From assembly GCA_905250125.1 (NCBI GenBank), contig CAJNOL010000080.1, positions 66,790 through 130,789 of the forward strand: 64,000 nucleotides of DNA, given 5' to 3'. This DNA comes from Rotaria sordida (lineage: Eukaryota; Rotifera; Eurotatoria; Philodinida; Philodinidae). The number at the start of each line of letters is the position of its first letter. Position 1 is the stretch's first letter. The notes under the pieces were generated by a model that made no database searches, was not told the DNA's origin, and saw only the letters and a program-made list of their open reading frames with translations. Position numbers and translations under genes: made by a program. Positions 25,701 to 36,142 of this stretch are shown piece after piece.

Positions 25701-26190
25701 TCCTAGCTATCGAAGTCAGGTTTTTGCCATTAGATGGAGCAATGTGGGAGGAATCTATCCATGTAATATTCATTACGTTTCAGGAAGTTTTTCAAAGAGA
25801 TTTGCAACTGAATATTTTTTCTGCTGCACGTTTCTACAAGTTTTTGTAGCAACTTATGTTCAAATTACACCAAAATGTAGCCTAAAGAGTGCTGTATTCT
25901 CCATATAATTGTTCAATTGTTTCACCCGCATTCTGAACTCATACTTCAAGAGAAATTTTCTGAAATCTAGAAATTTTATGAACAATATGGCTTACTCTTG
26001 GCTGCATTTTAGTGTAATCTGAACATAGGTTGCTACGAAAACTTGTAGAAATGTGCAGCAAAAAAAAGTATTTACTTGCAAATCTCCTTGAAAAATTTAC
26101 GAGAATGTAATGAATATTACATAGATAGATTCCTCCAACATTGCTCTATAGAATGGCAAAAATCTGATTTCAATAGCTATGATATGAATT
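25701..26190. repeat. ~490-nt palindromic element
   Basis: Arms of about 190 nt (25701-25895 and 25995-26190) pair with modest divergence, sharing GAGGAATCTATC, TGTAATATTCATTAC and TTTCTACAAGTTTT. The centre is about 100 nt. No coding frame. It lies between two copies of the dispersed repeat. Confidence 0.75.
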
Positions 26191-26486
26191 ATAAACAACC
26201 GCACATGACCATCAAACAGTCCTGATCTCTCTCAATTGTCCATATATTGTTCAGTGTCCAAAATTGATCGAACAGAATTTTGTCCATTTTGAAAACAAAA
26301 AATGTATATATTCATTAAGCATTTGTTTGTAAATTGTCGAACTTTACACACTGTATCTTGTAGTATATTTTGTTTTTTTTTAATCAAATGTATTGGATAA
26401 TACAAAAAAAAAAAAGGAAATGCGAAACGCAATAATTCATCATGCCCTATCCCGTTAATTCATAAATGGAAAACGTCTTGTGCAAA

Positions 26487-26700
26487 TAAGCTATTAGCGC
26501 AATTCCTATGAGACTAAAATATGAAACACGATGTAGCTGCTGTTACTAATTACAAGGAAACTGTTTTATTCTATCTATTTTAGGACACATCTATTCACTA
26601 TACTTTTGTCTAATCCTTCAGAAATACAATAAGAAAATAGTTTAACAAAATGTTATTGATATACGATCTTTGATTCTATCAAAAAGGTCTGTGAAGGAAG
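26487..26700. repeat. dispersed repeat family, copy 2
   Basis: Same orientation and block order as 25140-25330, including TGTTACTA, GTTTTATTCTATCTATTTT and ACAATAAGAAAATAG. Confidence 0.6.
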
Positions 26701-27310
26701 GATCCAAGCTTTATTTCAAAAATCCTATCATTTACAATAAAATGAATGTCAACTTTTGATTTCATGGTAAATTTTGTTTTCATTTATTCTCAAATAAATA
26801 TGATATTTCTTATTTGATTTACCCATGTCACATAAACCGGATCACTTCTAACGGTAAACAGCCGGTTTTAATTGATACTAAATTTCACCTTTAGATCGAA
26901 AAAAACATGTATATATATGTGCGTGTCTGTCGCATTACTTATTTCGTTTGCTTGCTTGCTTGTTTAGAGAAAAGAATCAATATAACGACAATGAGGTTCA
27001 GTTCAGAATTAACATTTTTTTTGATATTGAAATTTTTAATATTTTTTTTTTTTTTTGAGATTAATTCTTTTATATTTATGTTTTAAGATTAGTTTTTTAT
27101 GTATGTTTTTTTTTGTATTAATTTGTATTTTTATTTTTGATTAAAATAAAAATTAGGTTAATTGAATAACAACTGTTAAATTTAAGTCCAAATATTAATG
27201 AAACAAAGAATCAACCGGTGCCAGTTAACTACATAGAAGCATCGGTTAACCTTGATTCATCGGAAAGAACTACCAGTTTTCATTACATGAGTATTCAAAA
27301 ATTTTTTCAT
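26701..27310. other. intergenic, downstream of the kinase gene
   Basis: AT-rich with long T runs; no gene seen. Confidence 0.5.
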
Positions 27311-28636
27311 TCAATTAATCGAATCATTTTCATCTGGAAAATTAACATTCATTAAAAATCGTACTGCTTGATCATATTCATCTAACCATTTTGATTCAAT
27401 TGTATTTAACATTGATATTGTTTTATTTGAATTTATTTCAAGATTTTTAATTCTATATGGTGCTGGATGAGATCTTTCAATAATTGCAGTCCAATCAACA
27501 TGATTTTTAAACCAAATATTTTGTTTAACTTCTTTTGCATCCATACCAATTAATGAACAACCTAGTCGTTTTTTTATATTCGGTTGCAATAACATCATAC
27601 AAGTACATCGTGCTAAACTACTTATATGTGATGGAAATTTATATCGATAATTATTAAGTACATTTTTATGTGTTTGAAACATTGATGAAGAAAAAAATGG
27701 TGTACAAGATGTTAACATTTCAAACATAGCTATACCTAATTGCCACCAATCAACAGAATATGAATATGGTTGACCTAAAAGTATTTCAGGTGGCATTATA
27801 TCAGGTACACCAACAACTGAATATGTATAACTTGAATGTGAAGATAATAATTTAGCAAAAGCAAAATCACAAAGTTTAATATATCCATTATCAGTAAGAA
27901 GAATAGTTTCTAATTTAAGATTTCTCTAAACAATAAACAACAAGTCGATCTTATGTTCAGTTCAGAATACGCGCATAATCTCATATCCGACAATTAATGA
28001 AATCTCGATTACATTCAAAGATATTGTCTTACTTACATAGATAATATTTAATTCATGTAAATATTCAAATGCTAAAACAATTTGTGCACTATAAAATGCT
28101 ACAGCTGATTCTTCAAACCAACGAACTTGTCGAAGTAAATGTAATAATGTTATTCCACTAATATATTCAAATTTCATAGAAAAACATTTATGTTCTATAT
28201 CAATATAAGAAGATATTAATGAAAGAATATAATTTGATTTTAAAAAATTTAATAAATATCTTTCTTGAAATAAACGTTTACGAAATATATCTGGTAAATA
28301 ATAATCAATTCGTTTTAATATATACATTTGTCCATCATTAGAATCTCGTATTAAATAAGTTGAACCAAAGAAACCAATATTTAATTTCGATAGAATATCA
28401 TATTTTTCTAAATTATAATTTGTTGATGAAAAAATAAGATTAGAATTTGATGATATTGAATATGTTTTAGAAAAATTTGTACGAGATAAACGATTAATAA
28501 TATTATCATATTGTCGAACAATAGCACCAGCACGAGATTCAAATAGATTCGGAGAACTTATTGAATAACGACGACGACGATTTTGACGTTGAGCATCAAT
28601 AAATGAATGTGTTTTTATACTGAAATTTTTTTCCAT
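27311..28636 (-). CDS. PKA-like AGC-family protein kinase homologue, probable pseudokinase
   Basis: Two exons: 28636-28037 and 27925-27311; 404 aa from the ATG at 28636. An in-frame ATG at 28705 would add 23 residues; numbers below count from it. The order of motifs follows PKA-C: glycine loop region (about 107-116) reduced to NIGFFGSTY; ATP-site Lys121 in YILKR and helix-C Glu138 in QERYLL kept. Then IIYRNLKLET replaces the catalytic Y-R-D-L-K-P-E-N, so Asp becomes Asn225 and the metal-binding Asn becomes Thr. DFG is DFA (Asp243 kept), GTPEYLAPE is GVPDIMPPE, and VDWWQLGIAMFEM is well kept. The tail (WFKNHVDW onward) is AGC-like. The N-terminus has a basic, Ser-rich RRRRYSISS patch. The reading frame is intact, so it looks like a maintained protein, likely catalytically weak or dead. 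Substrate and partners unknown. Confidence 0.85.
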
Positions 28637-28705
28637 AATTAAATTAAACTCTATGGTAACAGTTATTTCTTTCAAAGTAACAAAACGAAAAAAATGATGA
28701 TACAT

Positions 28706-31312
28706 TCATTAGAATCACCACATCAATAAATTATCATAAAATGAAGTTAAAAAAAAACAATGTCTAATCTGAAATAATCATTAGATAGTTTCTGCAAGCA
28801 TTTGGTGTATGAAAACTTTTATTTGATTTTGGCATATAGTGCAGAATTTATAAAAATTTTTCCATAATCATCCTCTGTTTAGAAGAGCTTTTAATAGAGT
28901 TGAAAGCCGATCGATTGAGCCGTTGATATTGCTGATCTAAGCTTCAACTTATGCCTCTTGTTTTCGACTACAAAACGGTTCCGTATCAATCCATAATTAT
29001 AAGAAACCTAAGATTTTATCTAGATTGAAATTGAAAGCATTTTCATAAAAGACTATATCTATATTATTCAATTAGTTACTGAGAACAATCAATTTGTGAT
29101 CATGCTTAACATAGAATCAAGATAAAAGAACGATATTGACTTCGAGCACTAAATGAAAAACAATAGAAAGATGATTAATTAATATATCTTAAATTAATAA
29201 GAATTATTTTGTACATGTTTACAGGTTCTAAACTCTAAAAAGCTTAGTAAATTTTAATATGATGGTATACAGAAGAGTATTTATTTCGTATATATACATA
29301 TAGATGTTGGATGGTAATGATACACGAATAAAATTTTTTGTAAAAGCAGCTTCAGATGTCCAAAAACCGAATATCAACTTTTGAATACAATCAAAAAATT
29401 CGATGAAGTTTATACGATTGTACAATTCAAATACCGCGATGAGGATATGAGTGTAGATCTTATTTTTATCCATAACTATACATACTCCCTTGCGCTGATT
29501 CGAAATATAATTAGTTTGATGCTCAAATACCACTTTTTGTTCCAAGGCAAAAGTTAGCTCTGATTAATAGAGAATGTATCCTTTATTTGAGTTCACACAC
29601 ACAACTCATCGTGTAAATACAAACCCTAAAACGGTATTCGTACCATTAAATCTTTCTTCTTGATTTATGATCATTTTACTGAATTTTCAGCATATTACAG
29701 AAAAAAAACTGTATTAAAGAATTTCTGTCTGAAGCTCCGAAAGCAGACCATTTTTTAAGCATTTCGTATCTTAATCCTTCACTCTCTATTGATCACTGAA
29801 GTGGTCATTTGTAGAACAATTGTACAACACAAAGGAAGCATGGAATTTGAAAAGGATAAGAACATTTGTCGTAGTGAACTTCACGGGCTATCGATTGGTA
29901 CAAAGAATATATTTTTTTATCGCTTCATCTTTGAAATATCGGACCAACAAAGTCGATAATTTTGAAAAAATGAAAAAAATTGAATTTTTTGCAAATAAAT
30001 TATTCTCCACTTACAATCAATAGAGGTCTTTCAGAATTTTCGTGTGATATAAATTGATGAAGAAGTCTCCACTAGTGAGTTAGATATGTTTCGAAAGCTT
30101 CACACACTATGACGCCTCTATTAAACAGCTGGAATGCAATCAAGAACAAAGTTAATATATGTATTATAAACCTCAACTCATGAGAAGTCGAAATAGCATT
30201 TAATAAACTTATTTTATGAATGATTCTTCGGGAACTGCTGTCGGAAGTAAAGGGTTAAAATAAGAGATCATTCTTTTGAATTGAAACTCTAAGCATATCA
30301 TAAAGACTATGAGATCTGTTTTTGAGGAAAACTTCACACAGAAATTCTCTGTTACGGTTGAAATATATTGAAAATTCAGAAAAGTAATCATAACTGAAGA
30401 AAAAAAGGTCTAATAACACGAACCATTTTAGAATTTTTATCTACACGATGTCAGTCGAATAGATTCTCTCGTAAATGAAACACAAAAGTATATTCAAAAA
30501 CTAATCAAATAAACTTTGTTTTATTTTAAATTATCCAACATTCATTTCCGTTAATTCACATAATGTACATATTTCAATATCCGTTAAAAATTGTTTTACA
30601 TAAATACAAAATGATCTATTTCCAAAAACACTTGAAATTTTTACATAATATATATATATATATAGTTGAATTCGTAAATCTTTTAACACAGAAAATCTTG
30701 TATAGAGAATGAATACATCTTATATAAATTTTGATATACAGTTTTAATCAATAAAATTTAAATTGTTCAACTTCACATCATTGAATTAATTAAATTTACT
30801 CAGCAAGATATACATACATCATTAGAAAAGTGTATCTCAACAATACGAAAAGAAGATGATACACACAGCAGGAAGAGAAAAGAAGTGCTCGCAAAATATA
30901 TCCACACATAAAAAAAAAAAAATCCATCTTCCAATCATTATCGAGTATCACTATTAACAACAACCAATATCTCTTCATCGTTTCTTTCTTTTTACTTTCT
31001 CTTGATTGACAGAGTAATAATAAACATAGCGAAAAAAAAGAAAACGAGATACTAATTCTCTTCTATCGAACTTTCTCCTTTATAATTGATCTATATATTT
31101 TGACATTAGTAAATCCTACATTCTCTCATAATGAATATTAATCATGTAAGAATACATTAAATAAACTTTTATACATATAGATTTTTTTTTTCTTAGTTAA
31201 ATCATTCAAATAATTATTTAACAAATATGAATAAAAATATTATATATCAGTAAGACAAGAGAAAACAAATAGTTTGTTTTTTTTTTTAATTACTTTCTTT
31301 TTATTTTATTAG
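28706..31312. other. intergenic between divergent kinase and Meis genes
   Basis: 2.6 kb that must contain upstream exons and the promoter of the Meis gene if the locus is intact, but I could not identify them. A TA run lies near 30645-30663, and a short match (GATCATTTTACTGAATTTTC) to the 5.9-kb repeat lies near 29670. Confidence 0.5.
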
Positions 31313-34300
31313 TCATCCATTATTTCCATTATTAACAATTATGTTTGATAAATGTGAATTAGCAACAAATTCTCTTAATTTACTTGGATCAATTAATGAA
31401 GATATTATTGAATTTACAAAACAGGTATAATAAAAATAACATAATTAATTCATATTTTCTTTTTTTTGTTTTGTTTTTGTAGTTAAATAAAGAACAATTA
31501 CAATGTTATACAACAAATCCTGAAATAGATAATTTAGTAAATAAAATTTTTTTTTTTCTATTAATATTAATCAAAAATATGTTTTCTAGATGTTACAAGC
31601 AATACAAATTCTACGAATTCATTTACTTGAAATTGAAAAAGTTCACGAATTATGCGATAATTTTTGTCAAAAATATATTAATCTATTAAAAGGAAAAATG
31701 CCAATGTAAGAAAAGAATTTCTAATAGAATAGAAAAAAAAAAAAAACTTTATTTTATTTTATAAGGGATATTATTATGGATGATTCAAAATCTGAAACAG
31801 AAAGTCTTATAAGTAATGATGATATTAAACCAATATGTTTATTACCTATTCAAACACAATATACTTCACCTCAAATATCATTAACAGATGAAATAAATGA
31901 AAATTTTGAAAGTGATACGTGTGAAGAAAATGATGATATACCACAACATCGTCAAAAAAAACGAGGAATATTTCCTAAATCAGCAACATTATTAATGCGT
32001 GCATGGTTATTTCAACATTTAAATGTAAATTTCAATGAATTTATTTTATCAAAATTAAATAATTTCTTATTATTTTCAGCATCCATATCCATCTGAAGAA
32101 CAAAAAAAAATATTTGCTAGAGAAACAAATCTTAATGTATTGCAAGTTAATAATTGGTATGTTCATCGCGTGACAATAAGCAGCTGTCACATACGTTTTA
32201 ATTTTTTTTTTCTTTTTCGATTTCGTTTGCACATATCCGTTTTTCAAAACGTGTCATAATGAGAGGTCGAAAATAAAACCTACAATTAAATTGTCATCTA
32301 TTCATCAAAAGAATCAATATGAAAGCTTTTTCGATTTTTGTGTTTTTGTTTGATATATACGAACCGTTATGATTGAATTTTGTATTCGGAATATGAACAA
32401 AGTTGCAAAATTGTGACAATCTCGGATATCTATTTTTCTTTTGTTCTTAAGATGAATAAAATTAGGCATTGAATAGTTTTTCTTATATGGATAATGAAGT
32501 ATTTGTTACTTCTGAGAATTTTAAGAAAGTTAAAATAAAACTATTAGCGAAAACACGATCTAGTTGTTCTCACTAATCATAGGAAGATTGTTTTATTCTA
32601 TCTAGTTTGAGACACATTTCTTCAATATCCTTTTACTTAATCTTCTAGAAAAGCAATAAGAAAGTTGTTGAACGAGACATTTTTGATATACGATCTGTGA
32701 CGAGGGATTAGAGCCTGTCAGATCCGATGGGCTCTATTGAGGGTATCCCGCGGTCGCCAGGATTGTAGAAGGGATTGATTTAGAAAGATCTATTGCACCC
32801 AGAAAATTTTTTTGGATCTGATACAGCTCTGTAGGGCAATTGGAAGATTTTTGCTTAGGTGTCTGTGGGAGAGGTGATGGCACCTCGTGTAGTCACTTGT
32901 CTTGTCATCTTCTTATTTAAAAAAAGAAATTTTTGTGTTGTATTTGTATGCTTATGGGTTGTGAAGTTGTATGTTGGGTGAATTCCTGTTTCGTTGAAAA
33001 ATTAAATTGTAATGAAAAAAACAGAATCAAAGCAACTAGCTTAATTGCCTTGATTTTCTTAAACAATACTTTTTTCTAAAGAAACTGATTAAGGGTGCGA
33101 ACGTGGATATTCTAAATCCGCATCCTGAACAACGAATATTAACATTAGAAAAATATCTTGAAAAAGTTATGCGATTAATTGGTATAAAAAAATATTGATT
33201 TTTTTTTGTTGTTTTTCTGCACATATTTTCTTCTCTAGCATCTTCTATATACGTACCTAATGCCGTTCTCTAGTACACTTTTTTTGAGAAAAATCCTGTA
33301 GAATTATTAAGTATTATTTTTGATTCGTATGTTTAAAAAATCTAATCAAATAGAATATCTCACTCTTCTACTTTTCGACGAAACGGGACCTAATCGTATG
33401 CTGCTAGTCTGAGTGTTATAGTTAAATGACAATACATCTTTACATTATATTTATTTATTTCTCTTTATAAGACAAATTATCGTTCGAATATTGATTATTT
33501 GACATCTCAGATGGAGTGGCGTTCAAATTTTTACTCCTATACTTCAACACTCCTTTTAGATCGTGTTTAAAAAAAAGAGAGAAAAAAAATGTTTACAAGA
33601 CAATAGGATATTTCCGTCTATGACCTTTGTAGACATCATTCAAATATTCTATCTGATCAATTGTTCACGAGATGAACTGTGTTAAAAACAGTTAACACTC
33701 CAGGAATTTTTCTTTTTTCGATCATGCAATTATGCTTGATCATTAGGCTTGTTCTTTTTCTTCTTGCAAGGAAATATGCGCGGACGAACATTAGAAGATA
33801 ATACTTTAACTCATCAATCATTCATTCAATTTTTTTTTGTAGTCTATTGTTGTAAACATAATGTTGACAGGTTTCAATCATCAAGTAGACGTCTACTTTT
33901 GACGAAAGGATGCAGCTGTTTTTTTCTATCACTTGATTTGGAAGCTTTGTTTTTGTTTTTTTATTTGTTAATTAATAGGTTTATTAATGCGCGAAGACGT
34001 ATTGTACAACCAATGCTTGATCAATCGAATCGTGCTGGTAAATAAAATTTATTTATTATGAGATTTATAATGATTACACAAAAAGAAAAATGTTCATCAA
34101 TAAATTCATTGGTTTTTTTTTATATTTTATCTATAGCAATGATGGGAACAGCTTATAATGATTTTCTGCCAACGAATCCTTATCATATAATTGATCCAAG
34201 TCGAACAACATATGAATTTCAGACAAGTATGTTATAAATAGATTTTATTTTAATCTTAACTTTGTTTTTTTTTTTGTTTTGTATAGATCTACATGATGAA

Positions 34301-34462
34301 ATAGCAAGAACATCAGCATATCGATCACCACCAATAGCAAATTATTCATCAATGCAATCAAAGTCATTTTTTAATGCAGTTACTGATGCGAATAATACAT
34401 TGTTATCAACACAATATGGTATATCACCATCATCTTATCATGGACAAGAAAGTGGAGATTAG
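31313..34462 (+). CDS. TALE homeodomain transcription factor, Meis/Homothorax (5' end missing)
   Basis: Eight exons seen: 31313-31424, 31483-31536, 31590-31705, 31766-32024, 32080-32156, 33979-34037, 34137-34226, 34287-34462. The first begins inside the Meis/PKNOX N-terminal domain ([15 protein letters not shown]), with LNKEQLQ, NPEIDNL and [14 protein letters not shown] following. An acidic linker leads to the homeodomain, from [19 protein letters not shown] through the TALE three-residue HPYPSEE loop to [16 protein letters not shown]. The tail has 77 or so weakly conserved residues to TAG at 34462. The N-terminal domain binds PBC/Extradenticle partners and the homeodomain binds DNA with them in patterning. 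The acceptor at 31311-31312 is phase 1, so an upstream coding exon must exist; it was not found. The homeobox is split in the Trp codon by an 1822-nt intron. Confidence 0.93.
32706..33020 (+). mobile_element. less AT-rich insertion, possible retroposon tail
   Basis: From about 32706 to 32900 composition shifts toward G and C (for example GGGTATCCCGCGGTCGCCAG), unlike its neighbours, then runs into T/G-rich sequence ending near an A-rich TGAAAAAAAC. This could be the 3' end of a LINE or SINE. No frame or family was identified. Confidence 0.3.
33082..33198 (+). pseudogene. exon-like fragment of an unidentified gene
   Basis: A T-rich tract and AG (33080-33081) precede an open frame of 38 codons ending in TGA at 33198. 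It begins [17 protein letters not shown] and continues [16 protein letters not shown]. The composition and amphipathic pattern look protein-coding, and the frame is in phase with the acceptor. No neighbouring exon was found and I do not recognise the protein. It may be a terminal exon carried in with repeats. Confidence 0.35.
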
Positions 34463-36120
34463 ATTATGTTTTTCTCTTCATCTTGTCTTTTATACGTATG
34501 TGTGCATATGTATCTCTCGTATTTCTTTTTTTTTTTTTTTGATAAAATAAAATATATACTGTGATGAAGTAATATTTTTTTCAAAGAGTAGATAACATAT
34601 AGTGATAATTTGAAATGGTTGCCAACAAGAATAAAAGTGATTTGTTAAATATCCAAAAGATCAAGTCTTTAGAAAACCAAAAAATCTTGTTTTTCAGAAG
34701 CTAGAACACGCAAATATAATTTTGTTTAGATGACATAGAACGATAGCAAGGACTCGATCGACCTTCATGCAGAGAAGATAGATTGATTCTTCAGACAAGA
34801 ATATCTCAATATAGAAAATAAATCTCATGACGTAGGACTCCTCTCATTCGATAGCTTATTTCTGCCTCTATCATCAGTAAAAATTTCATGTCAAACCAAA
34901 TCAACTTTTCCATTAAAATTTCACAATTAACAATAATAAAGAAAAAGAATAAAACGATGGTCGCAAAAAAAAAAGGAACTCACATTTGTTAAACATCATC
35001 AAAAACAACTGAATGAAACAGTTCAGTTTTAAAATCTACTTTATTTCTTGGTTTTTTTTTGTATTTAAAATATAATCATAGTGAACTAACGAAAATGTAA
35101 TTACGATATTTCATCCTTATATTTATTATTTGATTCTTTTAAGGTTACACAAACAAAAAAAAAACATTGAAAATAAATCCCTGTTGAATAATTTGGATAG
35201 TTACTTTAAGTTTTAGAAAGAAATTCAACAAAAACTAATTATATATATTTGTCTACAAACGATCAGAATCTATTGCATTATACATACCAAAATTTGACAG
35301 AAGCTTTTCTTGTAATAGTGTGGTCACATGTAAAGAATAACTGTTCGAAAAGTGTATATAGAGTTTGATTGTTTTTTGAGTTTTAACTTACTGTTATGTA
35401 TGATGTACTCGAAAATTCAATTCTGTGCAACATCAGAAAGTCAAAATTATCTTAAAAGTTTCATTCAGAGAAATAATGAATAACAGAAGAAAGCCTATTT
35501 TGTTAAATTCGAACAACACTTTTGGCTTATTTAAATACTCGCTCACAACTGATCAACCCTAAACCAGTGAGCAATTCTGAAAATACATTTAGAAACAATA
35601 TCAAATTTTTGATTTTAACTGACTGCTTTTGAGCTTCTACAATGACATTTGGCTTTTCAAAAAATGAGCAAACATATTTATCTATGCATTTATTCAAAAA
35701 AAAAAATTTCTTTCTTTAACTTTGGTTTCTCTTAAAACAACAACTTTAACGGTGATTAACATTTATATACAGCTCTCAGATTTACTCTCTGCCATGGACA
35801 TTGATCCTTGAAAACGAACGATAAAAAATATCTTTCCTTTCGATGAATGTCAAAGACATGGTATACATGATGTATTCGAACAATAACGAAATAAAAAAAC
35901 GAAAAAAGAGAAAAAAGAACAGAATGAATGGGAAGAAAAAAATTACAGAGTCAAAAATCTAACGTCTTCTATACATTTAGATACACGTGGTCATATACAT
36001 ACTTTGTACTGACAAATTTTTTTTTTATACATATACCTATCAATAGAATAAAGTAGGTCAGTTTTGTTTTGTTCACATCTATGTATTGTTAAGAGAGGAA
36101 AAATACTGTTTTCTTATTTA
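34463..36120. other. intergenic between Meis and CoA-transferase genes
   Basis: AT-rich; AATAAAATATA shortly after the Meis stop may be its polyadenylation signal. No gene seen. Confidence 0.5.
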
Positions 36121-36122
36121 AG
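36108..36122 (+). promoter_or_regulatory. candidate 3' splice acceptor upstream of CoA-transferase copy A
   Basis: GTTTTCTTATTTAAG ends at 36122, 20 nt before the ATG at 36143. Copy B has a comparable acceptor at the same place. Cis or trans splicing cannot be told apart here. Confidence 0.4.
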
Positions 36123-36142
36123 GTAAATAAGCAATCAAAGAC

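Larger units (their letters stand above)
32525..33700. repeat. dispersed repeat family, copy 3, with other DNA inside, in the homeobox intron
   Basis: 32525-32705 matches 25140-25330 and 26487-26690 (GATTGTTTTATTCTATCTA, GATATACGATCTGTGA). 33440-33700 matches the later part of copy 1. Between them lie a less AT-rich patch and an exon-like frame, suggesting a split or nested copy. Confidence 0.55.

Noticed and set aside
31135-31160. ATG followed by GTAAG as a possible first exon of the Meis gene
   Set aside because: Joining it to the acceptor at 31312 breaks the frame of the Meis N-terminal domain.
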